From the NCBI GenBank assembly GCA_963846585.1, contig CAWJWO010000007.1, positions 372,001 to 436,000 of the forward strand: 64,000 nucleotides of DNA. The letters are read 5' to 3'. The notes under the pieces were generated by a model. It worked only from the letters and a program-made list of their open reading frames with translations. It searched no databases and was not told the DNA's origin. A program made the position numbers and the translations under genes. The stretch is from JAAUTT01 sp963846585. GTDB taxonomy: Bacteria; Bacteroidota; Bacteroidia; Bacteroidales; JAAUTT01. Position 1 is the first letter of the stretch. The number at the start of each line of letters is the position of its first letter. Of this stretch, positions 43,451 to 50,926 are shown piece by piece.

Positions 43451-43480
43451 CAAATATAATAAAATAAGTGTATTAACAAA
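43451..43480 (-). promoter_or_regulatory. Promoter of the Dam-HerA-NurA operon
   Basis: On the minus strand TTTG (43477-43480) and TATATTTG (43451-43458) are 18 bp apart, with the dam ATG 17 bp further. Nothing else is recognisable between 43481 and 43593. Confidence 0.65.
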
Positions 43481-43593
43481 AAATTAAAGCATAATTTGAT
43501 AGGTAAAATGAATTGGTAGTCATCCTATAAAGGTGTAATTTCAGTAATTATTTAAAGAGAATAATCAAAATTAAATAAACTAATGTTTTTTTA

Positions 43594-43752
43594 TTAGCTC
43601 CTTTTAAATTTATACAATTGTTCAACTAAAACATTATAATTATCTTGAACGTATTCCCCTCCAATTGTGCCCCTATGAATTTTAATATTTAATTCATGTG
43701 GTTTTGAAATTTCAAAATTTTCAAAATATGTTATATAATTAATTTCTGCCAA
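43594..43752 (-). pseudogene. Short coding-like remnant downstream of the XRE gene
   Basis: About 50 residues without a start codon read ISKPHELNIKIHRGTIGGEY ... LVEQLYKFKRS and then a stop codon. The codon use and composition look protein-coding. The reading overlaps the last XRE codons in another frame, so it may be the 3' remnant of a deleted gene or a frameshifted extension. I do not recognise the family. Confidence 0.3.
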
Positions 43753-44050
43753 CGCGCCTGTATACTAAATTAACCTTTGCCCCTAAAATATTGGCAATTC
43801 TTGTAATAGTTTCAATAGTGAGGTTGCGCGTTCCCTTTTCGATTTTTGATATTTGTGTTTTGTCAATACCTACCACGTCAGCCAATTGTTGCTGTGTAAG
43901 CTGTTGTTTAATCCTTAATTTCTTCAAATGGTATGCAATAACTTCAGTTTGCAATTCTGCTTCATACTCATTACGTTTTTGTGTTCCTTGTTTACCAACG
44001 TATTTATTTAGCATTTCTTCATGTGAAACTGTTTTAAACTTATTTTTCAT
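43739..44050 (-). CDS. XRE-family helix-turn-helix protein (antitoxin-like)
   Basis: The 103-residue protein has a charged N-terminus (HEEMLNKYVGKQGTQKRNEYE) and a Cro/C1-type HTH (KKLRIKQQLTQQQLADVVGIDKTQIS) followed by KIEKGTRNLTIETITRIANILG. Such proteins are often HigA-type antitoxins, and the N-terminal extension fits that group; a controller of the methylase operon next door is another possibility. No toxin gene of the HigB/RelE kind is visible upstream. Confidence 0.8.
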   Translation of the reverse strand: MKNKFKTVSHEEMLNKYVGKQGTQKRNEYEAELQTEVIAYHLKKLRIKQQLTQQQLADVVGIDKTQISKIEKGTRNLTIETITRIANILGAKVNLVYRRVGRN

Positions 44051-44157
44051 GATAACCGATATATTTTTTTCAATTGATTTTAACCTTATCTAATTCTTAA
44101 AAACTTTCACGATCTCTTTAATAGGTGGATGCGAAGCATAAAATAAAATACCTTATT

Positions 44158-44250
44158 TGACTGGGCGCCGTCCAACTGAAGGCGATGTGTGCCTGAGCGA
44201 GTCGAAGGCAGAAGCCGGAAGGCGTTCGCCCAGTCAGATATTTTTTTTGT
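44158..44250. repeat. GC-rich palindromic intergenic unit
   Basis: TGACTGGGCG (44158-44167) pairs with CGCCCAGTCA (44227-44236). Between them is GC-rich sequence with GAGCGAGTCGAAGG. It contrasts strongly with the AT-rich surroundings. A run of eight T follows on the plus strand, so it could end plus-strand transcripts, although no plus-strand gene precedes it closely. It resembles dispersed palindromes common in Bacteroidota. The rest of 44051-44302 shows nothing else. Confidence 0.65.
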
Positions 44251-44302
44251 CCCTTTTATGATCGACTTCAAAAAAAGGACAAAAGAAACCTATTTTTTAT
44301 AT

Positions 44303-44635
44303 TTAAATGATAGAAGAAATCTCTTCCTTTAATTTCGGCAAATGATTGATAACGATACTCCAAATTAAATCATCAGATATTTTATCATAACCATGAATAA
44401 TCCGGATACGTGTACCAATTATCTTTTGAGCATTTTCTAGTTTAAAATTATTATCTTTTTTTAGAATCCGGTTTATAGCTTCGCCAATAATTTCAATATT
44501 TCTTTCAATTGCACGCTTTGTCTTTATATCTTTTAAATAGTCCTAAAATTTTTTAGGCTTATTCTCAAAATAACTCTCAATCTCAATAATTGACTGTAAT
44601 ACATCAAACAGCCATGTTTTAATTTCGTTATCCAT
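44303..44635 (-). pseudogene. HEPN-domain (DUF86-type) partner of MNT, in-frame stop
   Basis: The reading MDNEIKTWLFDVLQSIIEIE ... FENKPKKF is followed by TAG (44543-44545), then continues in the same frame DYLKDIKTKRAIERNIEIIGE to the HEPN RNase motif GTRIRIIHGYD (R-x4-H) and stops at 44303. All other features of a 110-residue HEPN toxin are kept. A single nonsense change therefore inactivates it, unless the TAG is read through or is an error. It overlaps the MNT gene end by 8 bp, the usual arrangement of HEPN/MNT toxin-antitoxin pairs, although MNT comes first here. Confidence 0.7.
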
Positions 44636-44927
44636 AAATAAGTTTTTTCGATGAATCAATCGATTTTCTCAGATATGGATTATTTATTGCCTTATCTTCC
44701 AATAAATCAACTTCCCGTTTAAAAATATTTTCAAGTGAAAATTTCAAATCAAAATAATTGTCAGCATAATCATAAAGATCAACTCCTTTAAAATCAACAA
44801 CAAAATCAATATCGCTATGCGATTGAAATTTATTTGTCAATACAGAGCCAAATGCAAATAGTTTTCCAACTTTATGTTTTGCACATAAATCACGAATTAC
44901 ATCAATATTTCTTTCTACCAAATCCAT
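44628..44927 (-). CDS. MNT-type minimal nucleotidyltransferase (antitoxin)
   Basis: The 99-residue protein has the nucleotidyltransferase motif FAFGSVLTNKFQSHSDIDFVVDF, with the GS and D-x-D metal-binding set, and a second Asp in REVDLL. Such proteins neutralise HEPN RNases, in some systems by adding AMP to them. Its partner directly overlaps downstream but has a stop codon, so the pair is probably inactive as a toxin system. The TATATTTG box lies four bases upstream, which implies a leaderless or nearly leaderless message. Confidence 0.82.
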   Translation of the reverse strand: MDLVERNIDVIRDLCAKHKVGKLFAFGSVLTNKFQSHSDIDFVVDFKGVDLYDYADNYFDLKFSLENIFKREVDLLEDKAINNPYLRKSIDSSKKLIYG

Positions 44928-44931
44928 TAAA

Positions 44932-44960
44932 CAAATATACTAAAATTACGTCAGTTCAAA
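44932..44960 (-). promoter_or_regulatory. Promoter of the MNT/HEPN pair
   Basis: TTTG (44957-44960) and TATATTTG (44932-44939) on the minus strand are 17 bp apart, exact consensus matches. Confidence 0.6.
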
Positions 44961-45048
44961 TTAAGAAATTAGGCTTTTATATTGTATAATGCTTAATCTC
45001 TACCCATTAAAAAGGGGCAGTTCCATTTTTGCGATTAAAAAGGGACAA

Positions 45049-45084
45049 GAAAAAGGGTTATTCAAAAAGCAGAATAACCCTTAA
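45049..45084 (-). terminator. Rho-independent terminator downstream of tRNA-Arg
   Basis: On the minus strand AAGGGTTATTC and GAATAACCCTT form an 11-bp stem with an 8-nt loop, followed by a T-rich stretch (TTTTTCTTG). It begins three bases after the 3' end of the tRNA gene. Confidence 0.75.
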
Positions 45085-45086
45085 TG

Positions 45087-45158
45087 TAGTCCCACCGGGA
45101 ATCGAACCTGGATTTACAGTTTAGGAAACTGTCGTTCTATCCGTTGAACTATGGAACC
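45087..45158 (-). tRNA. tRNA-Arg (anticodon CCT)
   Basis: The minus-strand sequence folds as a cloverleaf: acceptor stem GGTTCCA with TGGGACT (two G-T wobbles), D-arm GTTC/GAAC, anticodon stem ACAGT/ACTGT around loop TTCCTAA (anticodon CCT, reading AGG), and T-arm with TTCGATT loop. The T-stem has one A-C mismatch. CCA is not encoded. It marks the right edge of the accessory region and is followed by its own terminator. Confidence 0.92.
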
Positions 45159-45283
45159 AAAATTTTTGCAAATATAACCGTTTTGGGTTAATTTAAACAA
45201 TAAGTAGGAAAGTAGAAAGGTAGAATTTCGATAACCTCCAAATAAAAATATTATGATAATACACAACAATGGATTGATTTAAT

Positions 45284-45291
45284 TATTTTTG
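45284..45291 (+). promoter_or_regulatory. Putative -7 box for efp
   Basis: TATTTTTG fits TAnnTTTG and lies 25 bp upstream of the efp ATG. A clear -33 box is not seen. Confidence 0.45.
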
Positions 45292-45316
45292 CCAAAATTT
45301 AAATGCAGGATTTGAA

Positions 45317-45886
45317 ATGGCAACAACAGCAGATTTAAAAAACGGGTTATTTTTAGAGTATAACAATGATATTTATGTTGTTGTACAATTTCAACATGTT
45401 AAGCCGGGCAAAGGTCCCGCCTTTGTGCGTACAAAACTTAAAAGCTTATCCAACGGCAGGGTTATTGAAAACACATTTAATTCAGGTGTTAAAATTGATA
45501 TTGCAAATGTTGAGCGTCGTCCTTACCAATTTTTATATAATGACGATTCGGGATATCATTTCATGCATCAGGAAACATTTGAACAGCTTAGTATGGATGG
45601 AGAACTGATAAATGCTCCCAAATTGTTAAAAGAAGGACAGTATGTAGAAGTAATGTACCATGTAGATACTGAAACTCCAATGTCGTGTGACCTTCCTCCG
45701 ATAATCGACCTGCTGGTTACTTATTCTGAACCGGGAGCACGGGGAGATACCGCTTCATCAAATGTTACCAAGCCTGCCACACTTGAGACAGGGGTTGTAA
45801 TACAGGTGCCTCTCTTTATAAATGAAGGGGATAAAATCAGGGTAGATACCAGGGACATGTCATATTACGAAAGATCGAAAGATTAA
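45317..45886 (+). CDS. efp: Elongation factor P
   Basis: The 189-residue protein has the three-domain EF-P layout. The first domain carries the loop PGKGPAF with the lysine (K32) that is modified in many bacteria; the second contains FMHQETFEQ, and the end has the conserved GDKIRVDTRDMSYYERS. EF-P relieves ribosome stalling at polyproline stretches. No modification enzyme (EpmA/EpmB or rhamnosyltransferase) is encoded nearby, and the tip is the Lys type. It is followed after 47 bp by the SpoIIE phosphatase gene. Confidence 0.95.
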   Translation: MATTADLKNGLFLEYNNDIYVVVQFQHVKPGKGPAFVRTKLKSLSNGRVIENTFNSGVKIDIANVERRPYQFLYNDDSGYHFMHQETFEQLSMDGELINAPKLLKEGQYVEVMYHVDTETPMSCDLPPIIDLLVTYSEPGARGDTASSNVTKPATLETGVVIQVPLFINEGDKIRVDTRDMSYYERSKD

Positions 45887-45933
45887 ATTTATTTTTTGTA
45901 CTTTTAAAGGTGTTTTTGTTAATATAACGCCTG

Positions 45934-47166
45934 ATGTCTGAAAAATCTTCGATTAAACGTATCCAGGTATTTAATTTTAAGCTTAATGCCTTATTGGAAA
46001 TTACCCAGGCAATTAATGCTAATTTATCTGTTGGAGATTTGCTGGAACGATATCAGAAAATCCTTCACGAGAATCTTAATATTGGCAAAATTCTCATCTT
46101 AAAATATCAGAATGGATCATGGGATTGTCTTCTAAATACTCCCGAATGTGAAAATTCATTCAAGGATATTAACGTAGAAGAGCAGTTAAAGCCTTTTACT
46201 GATATCCGCTTTATTTCAAATGCCCCAAATTCTTCGTTGCGTGCTTATGACATCGTTATCCCTGTTTATAATAACAATGTCCCTATTGCTTATGTATTAA
46301 TTGGTGACATAGATGAAGAAATGGAAGGAATAAGTCCGGTTATAAAGCATTTGAATTATATACAAACCATTTCGAATATAATAATAGTGGCTATCGAAAA
46401 CATAAGACTGGTTAAAGATAGCCTTCGCCAGGAAGCGCTTAAAAAAGAACTTGAGCTGGCCTCGAAAATGCAAAGCATGTTAATCCCAAAAATAAGTCTG
46501 TTGCCTAAAAATGAAAGAGTATCGGTAAATGCTTTTTATCATCCTCATTTTGAAGTAGGTGGCGATTATTTTGATTATATCCCCATGGGAAATAATGAAT
46601 TTGGATTTTGCATTGCCGATGTATCGGGCAAGGGTATGTCAGCTGCGATATTGATGTCAAATTTTCAGGCTACTTTGAGAGCATTATTCACCAGGGAAAT
46701 ACCACTTAACGTACTTATAGAACGCCTTAACGACCGGGTAATGTCAAATGCAAACGGCGAAAAGTTTATCACGATGTTTATTGGGCGTATAAATCTAAAA
46801 TCGAGAGAATTGGAGTATATCAATGCCGGGCACAACCCTCCTTTATTATTTGAGGTTGAATCAAAAAAACTGGCTTTTTTACAGAATGGCAGTGTGGGTT
46901 TGGGTATGCTCGACAATATACCGTTTATTTTAAAAGGGTACTATCTTATTACCGGCAATACAAAATTGCTCTGCTATACAGATGGCCTGGTAGAATTAAT
47001 AGAAGATGACAATATATCCCTTGCCACAGCAAATCTTGAAAAACAACTGTGTAACGGAGGGTTGCTGGAGGACAATATTAAAGAAATAATCAGGGAATTA
47101 GGCATAGAGGAAGGTAATGTTGCCATTTTTGATGATGTTACTATGCTGGGAATCCAGATCTATTAA
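45934..47166 (+). CDS. SpoIIE-type protein phosphatase with N-terminal GAF-like domain
   Basis: The 410-residue protein has a GAF-like sensory domain (residues 15-165) and, after a coiled coil (ELELASKMQSMLIP), a PP2C/SpoIIE domain with metal-binding motifs FEVGGDYFDYI and FCIADVSGKGMSAAILM, then INAGHNPPLL, YTDGLVELI and the final DDVTMLGIQ. It should dephosphorylate Ser/Thr residues on an anti-sigma-antagonist-type partner, as in RsbU. No STAS or anti-sigma kinase is encoded nearby, so the target is unknown. It is probably co-transcribed with efp. Confidence 0.9.
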   Translation: MSEKSSIKRIQVFNFKLNALLEITQAINANLSVGDLLERYQKILHENLNIGKILILKYQNGSWDCLLNTPECENSFKDINVEEQLKPFTDIRFISNAPNSSLRAYDIVIPVYNNNVPIAYVLIGDIDEEMEGISPVIKHLNYIQTISNIIIVAIENIRLVKDSLRQEALKKELELASKMQSMLIPKISLLPKNERVSVNAFYHPHFEVGGDYFDYIPMGNNEFGFCIADVSGKGMSAAILMSNFQATLRALFTREIPLNVLIERLNDRVMSNANGEKFITMFIGRINLKSRELEYINAGHNPPLLFEVESKKLAFLQNGSVGLGMLDNIPFILKGYYLITGNTKLLCYTDGLVELIEDDNISLATANLEKQLCNGGLLEDNIKEIIRELGIEEGNVAIFDDVTMLGIQIY

Positions 47167-47297
47167 GGGGCCAGGGAATAGGGGTTGGGGGCTAGGGACT
47201 GGTGACTTCACCCTTCTATGTTCAATATTTTGTGTTCGAAATTACGTTTATTCACTGGCCACTAACCCCTGGCCCCTGATCCCTTAAAACTAACAAC
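47165..47297. repeat. CCCTNNN-type heptamers as inverted pair
   Basis: GGGGCCAGGGAATAGGGG-type heptamers (47165-47205) and the inverted CCACTAACCCCTGGCCCC-type tract (47258-47286) flank about 50 bp, followed by a short TAACAACTAA word. It fills the convergent gap between the phosphatase and GT1 genes. The class is the same as at 9508-9542. Confidence 0.75.
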
Positions 47298-47302
47298 TAA
47301 TA

Positions 47303-48433
47303 TTATTCATTAACACATCTTTCAATACTATGCCATATCTGTTCTGCAGATTTGTCCCAACTAAATGCCTGACGGCGTATACGACCTTTTTCAACAAGTG
47401 TTTTTCTTAACATTTCATCTTTGTATATAAGCAGCATACCGTTTGTAATACTTTCAACAGAAAACGGGTCGACGAGAAAAGCGGCATCAGCTGCAACTTC
47501 AGGCATAGATGTAATGTCAGATGTTATCACCGGTACATCCGAATTCATTGCCTCAACAATAGGTATGCCAAATCCTTCGAAGTATGAAACATAAAGCAAT
47601 GACAGTGCCGAGCCTAAAATATCTTTAAGGCAGATGGGTGTTATTTGCCCGGTAAAAATTATATCTTGCTTAAAACCGGATGATGAATAAGTCTTCTCCG
47701 TTTCAGATGTCAAAAAGGCTTTTTTCCCTACTATTACAAGTTTAATATTGCTGGCCGATAGTTTTTTAAAATTATCAAAAGCCAGTAGCATCCTAACCAC
47801 ATTTTTCCGGGGAATTAAATCACCTATATATACAAAAAAGTCGCAATTATCAGTAAATTTAGATTTGACTATATGTTTAGTATTTTCATCTAAAGGTTTA
47901 AATATTTCATTAGCACTATTGTAAGCTACATCAATTTTATCAGGAGATATATTGTAAAATGCCGATATATCTTTTTTTGAATACTCTGAAACTGTTAAAA
48001 TTCTTTTGGCAACTTTTGCATATTTTGGGAAAAAGTATTGGTAAAATATTCTGTCAGAAACCCTTAAATCTTCAGGATAATGTTCAAAATTAATGTCGTG
48101 GATAACAGGCAAAGAAGGGATATTATTTATTTTAAGTGATAAAAATCCATCGGGTGAAAAAAATATATCAGGTTTATGTTTTTTAAAAACATTTTGAATA
48201 GCAAATTCAAGCCAGATATATGAAAGAACAGGATGTCTGGTTGGAGGGAATATTACTTCAGGAATAACATTTGATCCAAAAATATATTGTTCGTCAAACT
48301 TTCTGTCAAACAAAAATATAAATTGTTGTTCGGGATGCTGATGGACTATTTTTTTTAATATATTGTATGAATACCAGCCAATACCATTTAGACTAGTTGA
48401 AAGTAATAACCTTGTATTAACGATAATCTTCAT
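47303..48433 (-). CDS. Family 1 (GT4-type) glycosyltransferase
   Basis: The 376-residue protein has a GT-B layout: IPSLPVIHDINFEHYP and SEYSKKDI in the N-domain, FVYIGDLIPRKNVVRMLLAF at the domain junction and the donor-binding EGFGIPIVEAMNSDVPVITSDI (E-x7-E) in the C-domain. It presumably adds a sugar to an exopolysaccharide or O-antigen unit. The start overlaps the O-antigen ligase-like gene by 17 bp, so the two form one unit with the Wzz-like gene. Confidence 0.9.
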   Translation of the reverse strand: MKIIVNTRLLLSTSLNGIGWYSYNILKKIVHQHPEQQFIFLFDRKFDEQYIFGSNVIPEVIFPPTRHPVLSYIWLEFAIQNVFKKHKPDIFFSPDGFLSLKINNIPSLPVIHDINFEHYPEDLRVSDRIFYQYFFPKYAKVAKRILTVSEYSKKDISAFYNISPDKIDVAYNSANEIFKPLDENTKHIVKSKFTDNCDFFVYIGDLIPRKNVVRMLLAFDNFKKLSASNIKLVIVGKKAFLTSETEKTYSSSGFKQDIIFTGQITPICLKDILGSALSLLYVSYFEGFGIPIVEAMNSDVPVITSDITSMPEVAADAAFLVDPFSVESITNGMLLIYKDEMLRKTLVEKGRIRRQAFSWDKSAEQIWHSIERCVNE

Positions 48434-49877
48434 CGTTATTTTTGTTTTTTACCTGATAGACATCAATTGCAGCTATAATTGCCGTAAAGCCCCAAAACAA
48501 TGAAGAAACCTTATCAGTATCCAAAAAGTTATTTACAATCGCATGCATGTAATAAGTAATTAGCCCAAGAATTGCACACATTAACCATATTCTTGTCTGC
48601 TTCTGTTTTATAACTTTCGGATAAAGTTTAATTCCTGAATATAAAGTTACTATAAGTATCAATATAAAAGACAGGCTACCAAATAAACCTGAATCTGCCA
48701 ACGATTCAATATAATCACTGTGGGCATTTCCCCGATCTCCTAAATTAGTACTGATTACTGTCCTATCGCATGACATTTGAAAAGGTGCATATTGAAACAT
48801 GTATGTATTAGGCCCCCAACCGAAAACAGGACGCTCCCTGAACATTTTAAATGCACTGTTCCATCTGTTGAGGCGTTCAGTATTGGAGGCATCAGTTTCG
48901 ATATTGGATATCGACTGTACATGTTTTGAAAATTCTATGGATGAATCCTGGTTGTTTTGTTGGAGAAAAAGAAATAACTCCGTCCTGAACTGTAAAAATA
49001 ATGCTAATCCAACTATTGAAACTAAAAGCACCGTTCGGAATTTAATCCTTAAAATAATAATAATAAAAATTATCAGGGCTACCAAAATGCTCACCCAGGC
49101 TGCCCTGCAATATGAAAGGATTAATGCAAATATTAATATTATAATCAGTAAAAAAGAAAAAATCCTTATATAAAGCCCTGACTTCGAATTTATGAAAAAT
49201 CCTATTGCAAATGGGAGCAGCATAGCAAGTGCAGCTCCTAAAGCCGTATGATCATTATAAAATGGATTTGGTGCCAGATTCGCAGCTTGTATGTTAAACA
49301 GACCAACATGTGACAAATTGACAACTACATATCCAATCACAACAAGCAATAATGGAATATAACACCAAAAAAATCTTCGAATTGCAGATTTATTTTTAAA
49401 AATCTGGGTAGCCAGGAAATAAAAAGTTGCTATAAACCAAATCCTCGAAATTAAATATTTGAATGATACTAAAGGTATTGTGCTAGTGATACAGGTAATT
49501 AACATCCATACAAGATTTATGTATATGGCAATACTTATAGGATGTAATAAAACCTGCCTGTCAAACTTCCGTTCTAAAATTAATTTAAAGAGCAATATTG
49601 TAAAAATTAAAACCAGTATGGGATCAGTCGGAAGTTGAACATTAAATCCCATATCAGGTTTAAAATAAAGCAAAGGGACTGATATTGGGACAAAAAATAC
49701 AAGAATGTAAAATAGGCTGTCAATTGACAGAAAAGCCAGATAAACGCCGTAAAGTAAGAAAGGAAGAGCTAACAGGTAATAATTATTATTAATCATTAAC
49801 CGACCGTTAATAATAATAAAAACTACTGTTATTATAAATACCCAGTAATTCTGCTTCAATTTTAATAAAAACTTCAT
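48417..49877 (-). CDS. O-antigen ligase/polymerase family membrane protein
   Basis: The 486-residue protein has about 11-12 membrane helices. A large periplasmic loop carries the Wzy_C-type pattern GWGPNTYMFQYAPF and RGNAHSDYIESLADSGLFG, and the RAAW motif precedes it. Such proteins polymerise or ligate lipid-linked glycan units in the periplasm. It lies between Wzz-like and GT1 genes and shares a base with the upstream stop codon, which supports a single polysaccharide operon. Ligase (WaaL) versus polymerase (Wzy) cannot be decided. Confidence 0.85.
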   Translation of the reverse strand: MKFLLKLKQNYWVFIITVVFIIINGRLMINNNYYLLALPFLLYGVYLAFLSIDSLFYILVFFVPISVPLLYFKPDMGFNVQLPTDPILVLIFTILLFKLILERKFDRQVLLHPISIAIYINLVWMLITCITSTIPLVSFKYLISRIWFIATFYFLATQIFKNKSAIRRFFWCYIPLLLVVIGYVVVNLSHVGLFNIQAANLAPNPFYNDHTALGAALAMLLPFAIGFFINSKSGLYIRIFSFLLIIILIFALILSYCRAAWVSILVALIIFIIIILRIKFRTVLLVSIVGLALFLQFRTELFLFLQQNNQDSSIEFSKHVQSISNIETDASNTERLNRWNSAFKMFRERPVFGWGPNTYMFQYAPFQMSCDRTVISTNLGDRGNAHSDYIESLADSGLFGSLSFILILIVTLYSGIKLYPKVIKQKQTRIWLMCAILGLITYYMHAIVNNFLDTDKVSSLFWGFTAIIAAIDVYQVKNKNNDEDYR

Positions 49878-50884
49878 CAGTCTTTATAATAACTTATTTT
49901 TTCAAATATTGCTGCAAACAGCAGGGCCAGGAATAATGCAGATAATGTTGACACTATTACAATAAGCATTCGTTTTGGTGAGTCTTTTTTATCGGCCGGA
50001 TAGGCTTTGTCAATTACAAATTTATGAGACATAACATGTTCTGCTTCAACTTTTGCTTCGATATAACTTTCTCTGAGTTCCCTTAATTTTTGAGTTTCGA
50101 TACTCAATAAATTGTTTAACTTATTATAAGTAACTGCATATTTAGCAATAAGTTTTAATTTATTTTCCAAAGTTTTAATTCCTGAAGTCTTGCCATCTGC
50201 AATTGCTCTTGCATAGGCTTTATGGTAAGCTAATGCATTAACGTCATATCCTATTATGCCAACATTATTAAGAAAATTAATTGAATCCTCTATAGCTTTC
50301 ATGCGCTTTTGGATATTTGAATACTCAAGTTGAACAACACTCAGGCTTTTTGCTACCCTTTGATGTTGTGCCCTGTTCACTACCGTATCAACCAGATTTG
50401 AAATATCATTTGCAATCAATGCAGCTGTATCAGGATTGTGATCCAGTACTTCAATAACCACCGACATATATTCAGTTCTGTGAAAAGATATATATTCTTT
50501 AAATTCTTCGGCCAAATTCGTTCTCCAGTACTTGGCAGTAGTATCGATAGCATAATGTTTCTTCAGATGAAAATCCTGCACTACCTGATCTCGGATTTGA
50601 GAAGATTGCAGAATTTGCATAAGCTGTTCCCCTTCTTCCTGGCTTCCGAATTTAAGTAAATCATCCCTCGCGAAGGCTGAATTAAATATTGATCTTGCAA
50701 CTGACGCGGTAGTAACAGGATACAAGACCACAGTAGATTTAAATTTAGGTTTAATCTTGTAAGAAACAATTGTTGAAACAATAATGGCAACAAGTGCCAC
50801 CCATAGTAAAAGTTTTCCTTTAATCCAGATATACTTAAAAACGTTAACTGAATCGAATTTAAAGCGATCTTTTTTCTTTCCCAT
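49877..50884 (-). CDS. Wzz-like chain length determinant protein
   Basis: The 335-residue protein has a membrane helix near the N-terminus (about residues 27-46), a long periplasmic coiled-coil domain, and a second membrane helix close to the C-terminus (about 305-325) preceded by AYPADKKDSPKR, the proline-rich signature of polysaccharide co-polymerases. No kinase domain is attached. It regulates glycan chain length together with the neighbouring ligase/polymerase. Confidence 0.88.
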   Translation of the reverse strand: MGKKKDRFKFDSVNVFKYIWIKGKLLLWVALVAIIVSTIVSYKIKPKFKSTVVLYPVTTASVARSIFNSAFARDDLLKFGSQEEGEQLMQILQSSQIRDQVVQDFHLKKHYAIDTTAKYWRTNLAEEFKEYISFHRTEYMSVVIEVLDHNPDTAALIANDISNLVDTVVNRAQHQRVAKSLSVVQLEYSNIQKRMKAIEDSINFLNNVGIIGYDVNALAYHKAYARAIADGKTSGIKTLENKLKLIAKYAVTYNKLNNLLSIETQKLRELRESYIEAKVEAEHVMSHKFVIDKAYPADKKDSPKRMLIVIVSTLSALFLALLFAAIFEKISYYKD

Positions 50885-50926
50885 TTTTTATAATTATAGT
50901 TTATAACCTAGTTAAAATAAAATACT

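Noticed and set aside
43739..44050. XRE gene as half of a HigBA toxin-antitoxin pair
   Set aside because: No HigB/RelE-like toxin frame was found directly upstream or downstream; only an unassigned remnant follows.
44242..44250. T8 run after the GC palindrome as a plus-strand terminator
   Set aside because: No plus-strand gene ends nearby (the nearest plus-strand gene ends at 39125), so a transcriptional role on that strand is not supported.
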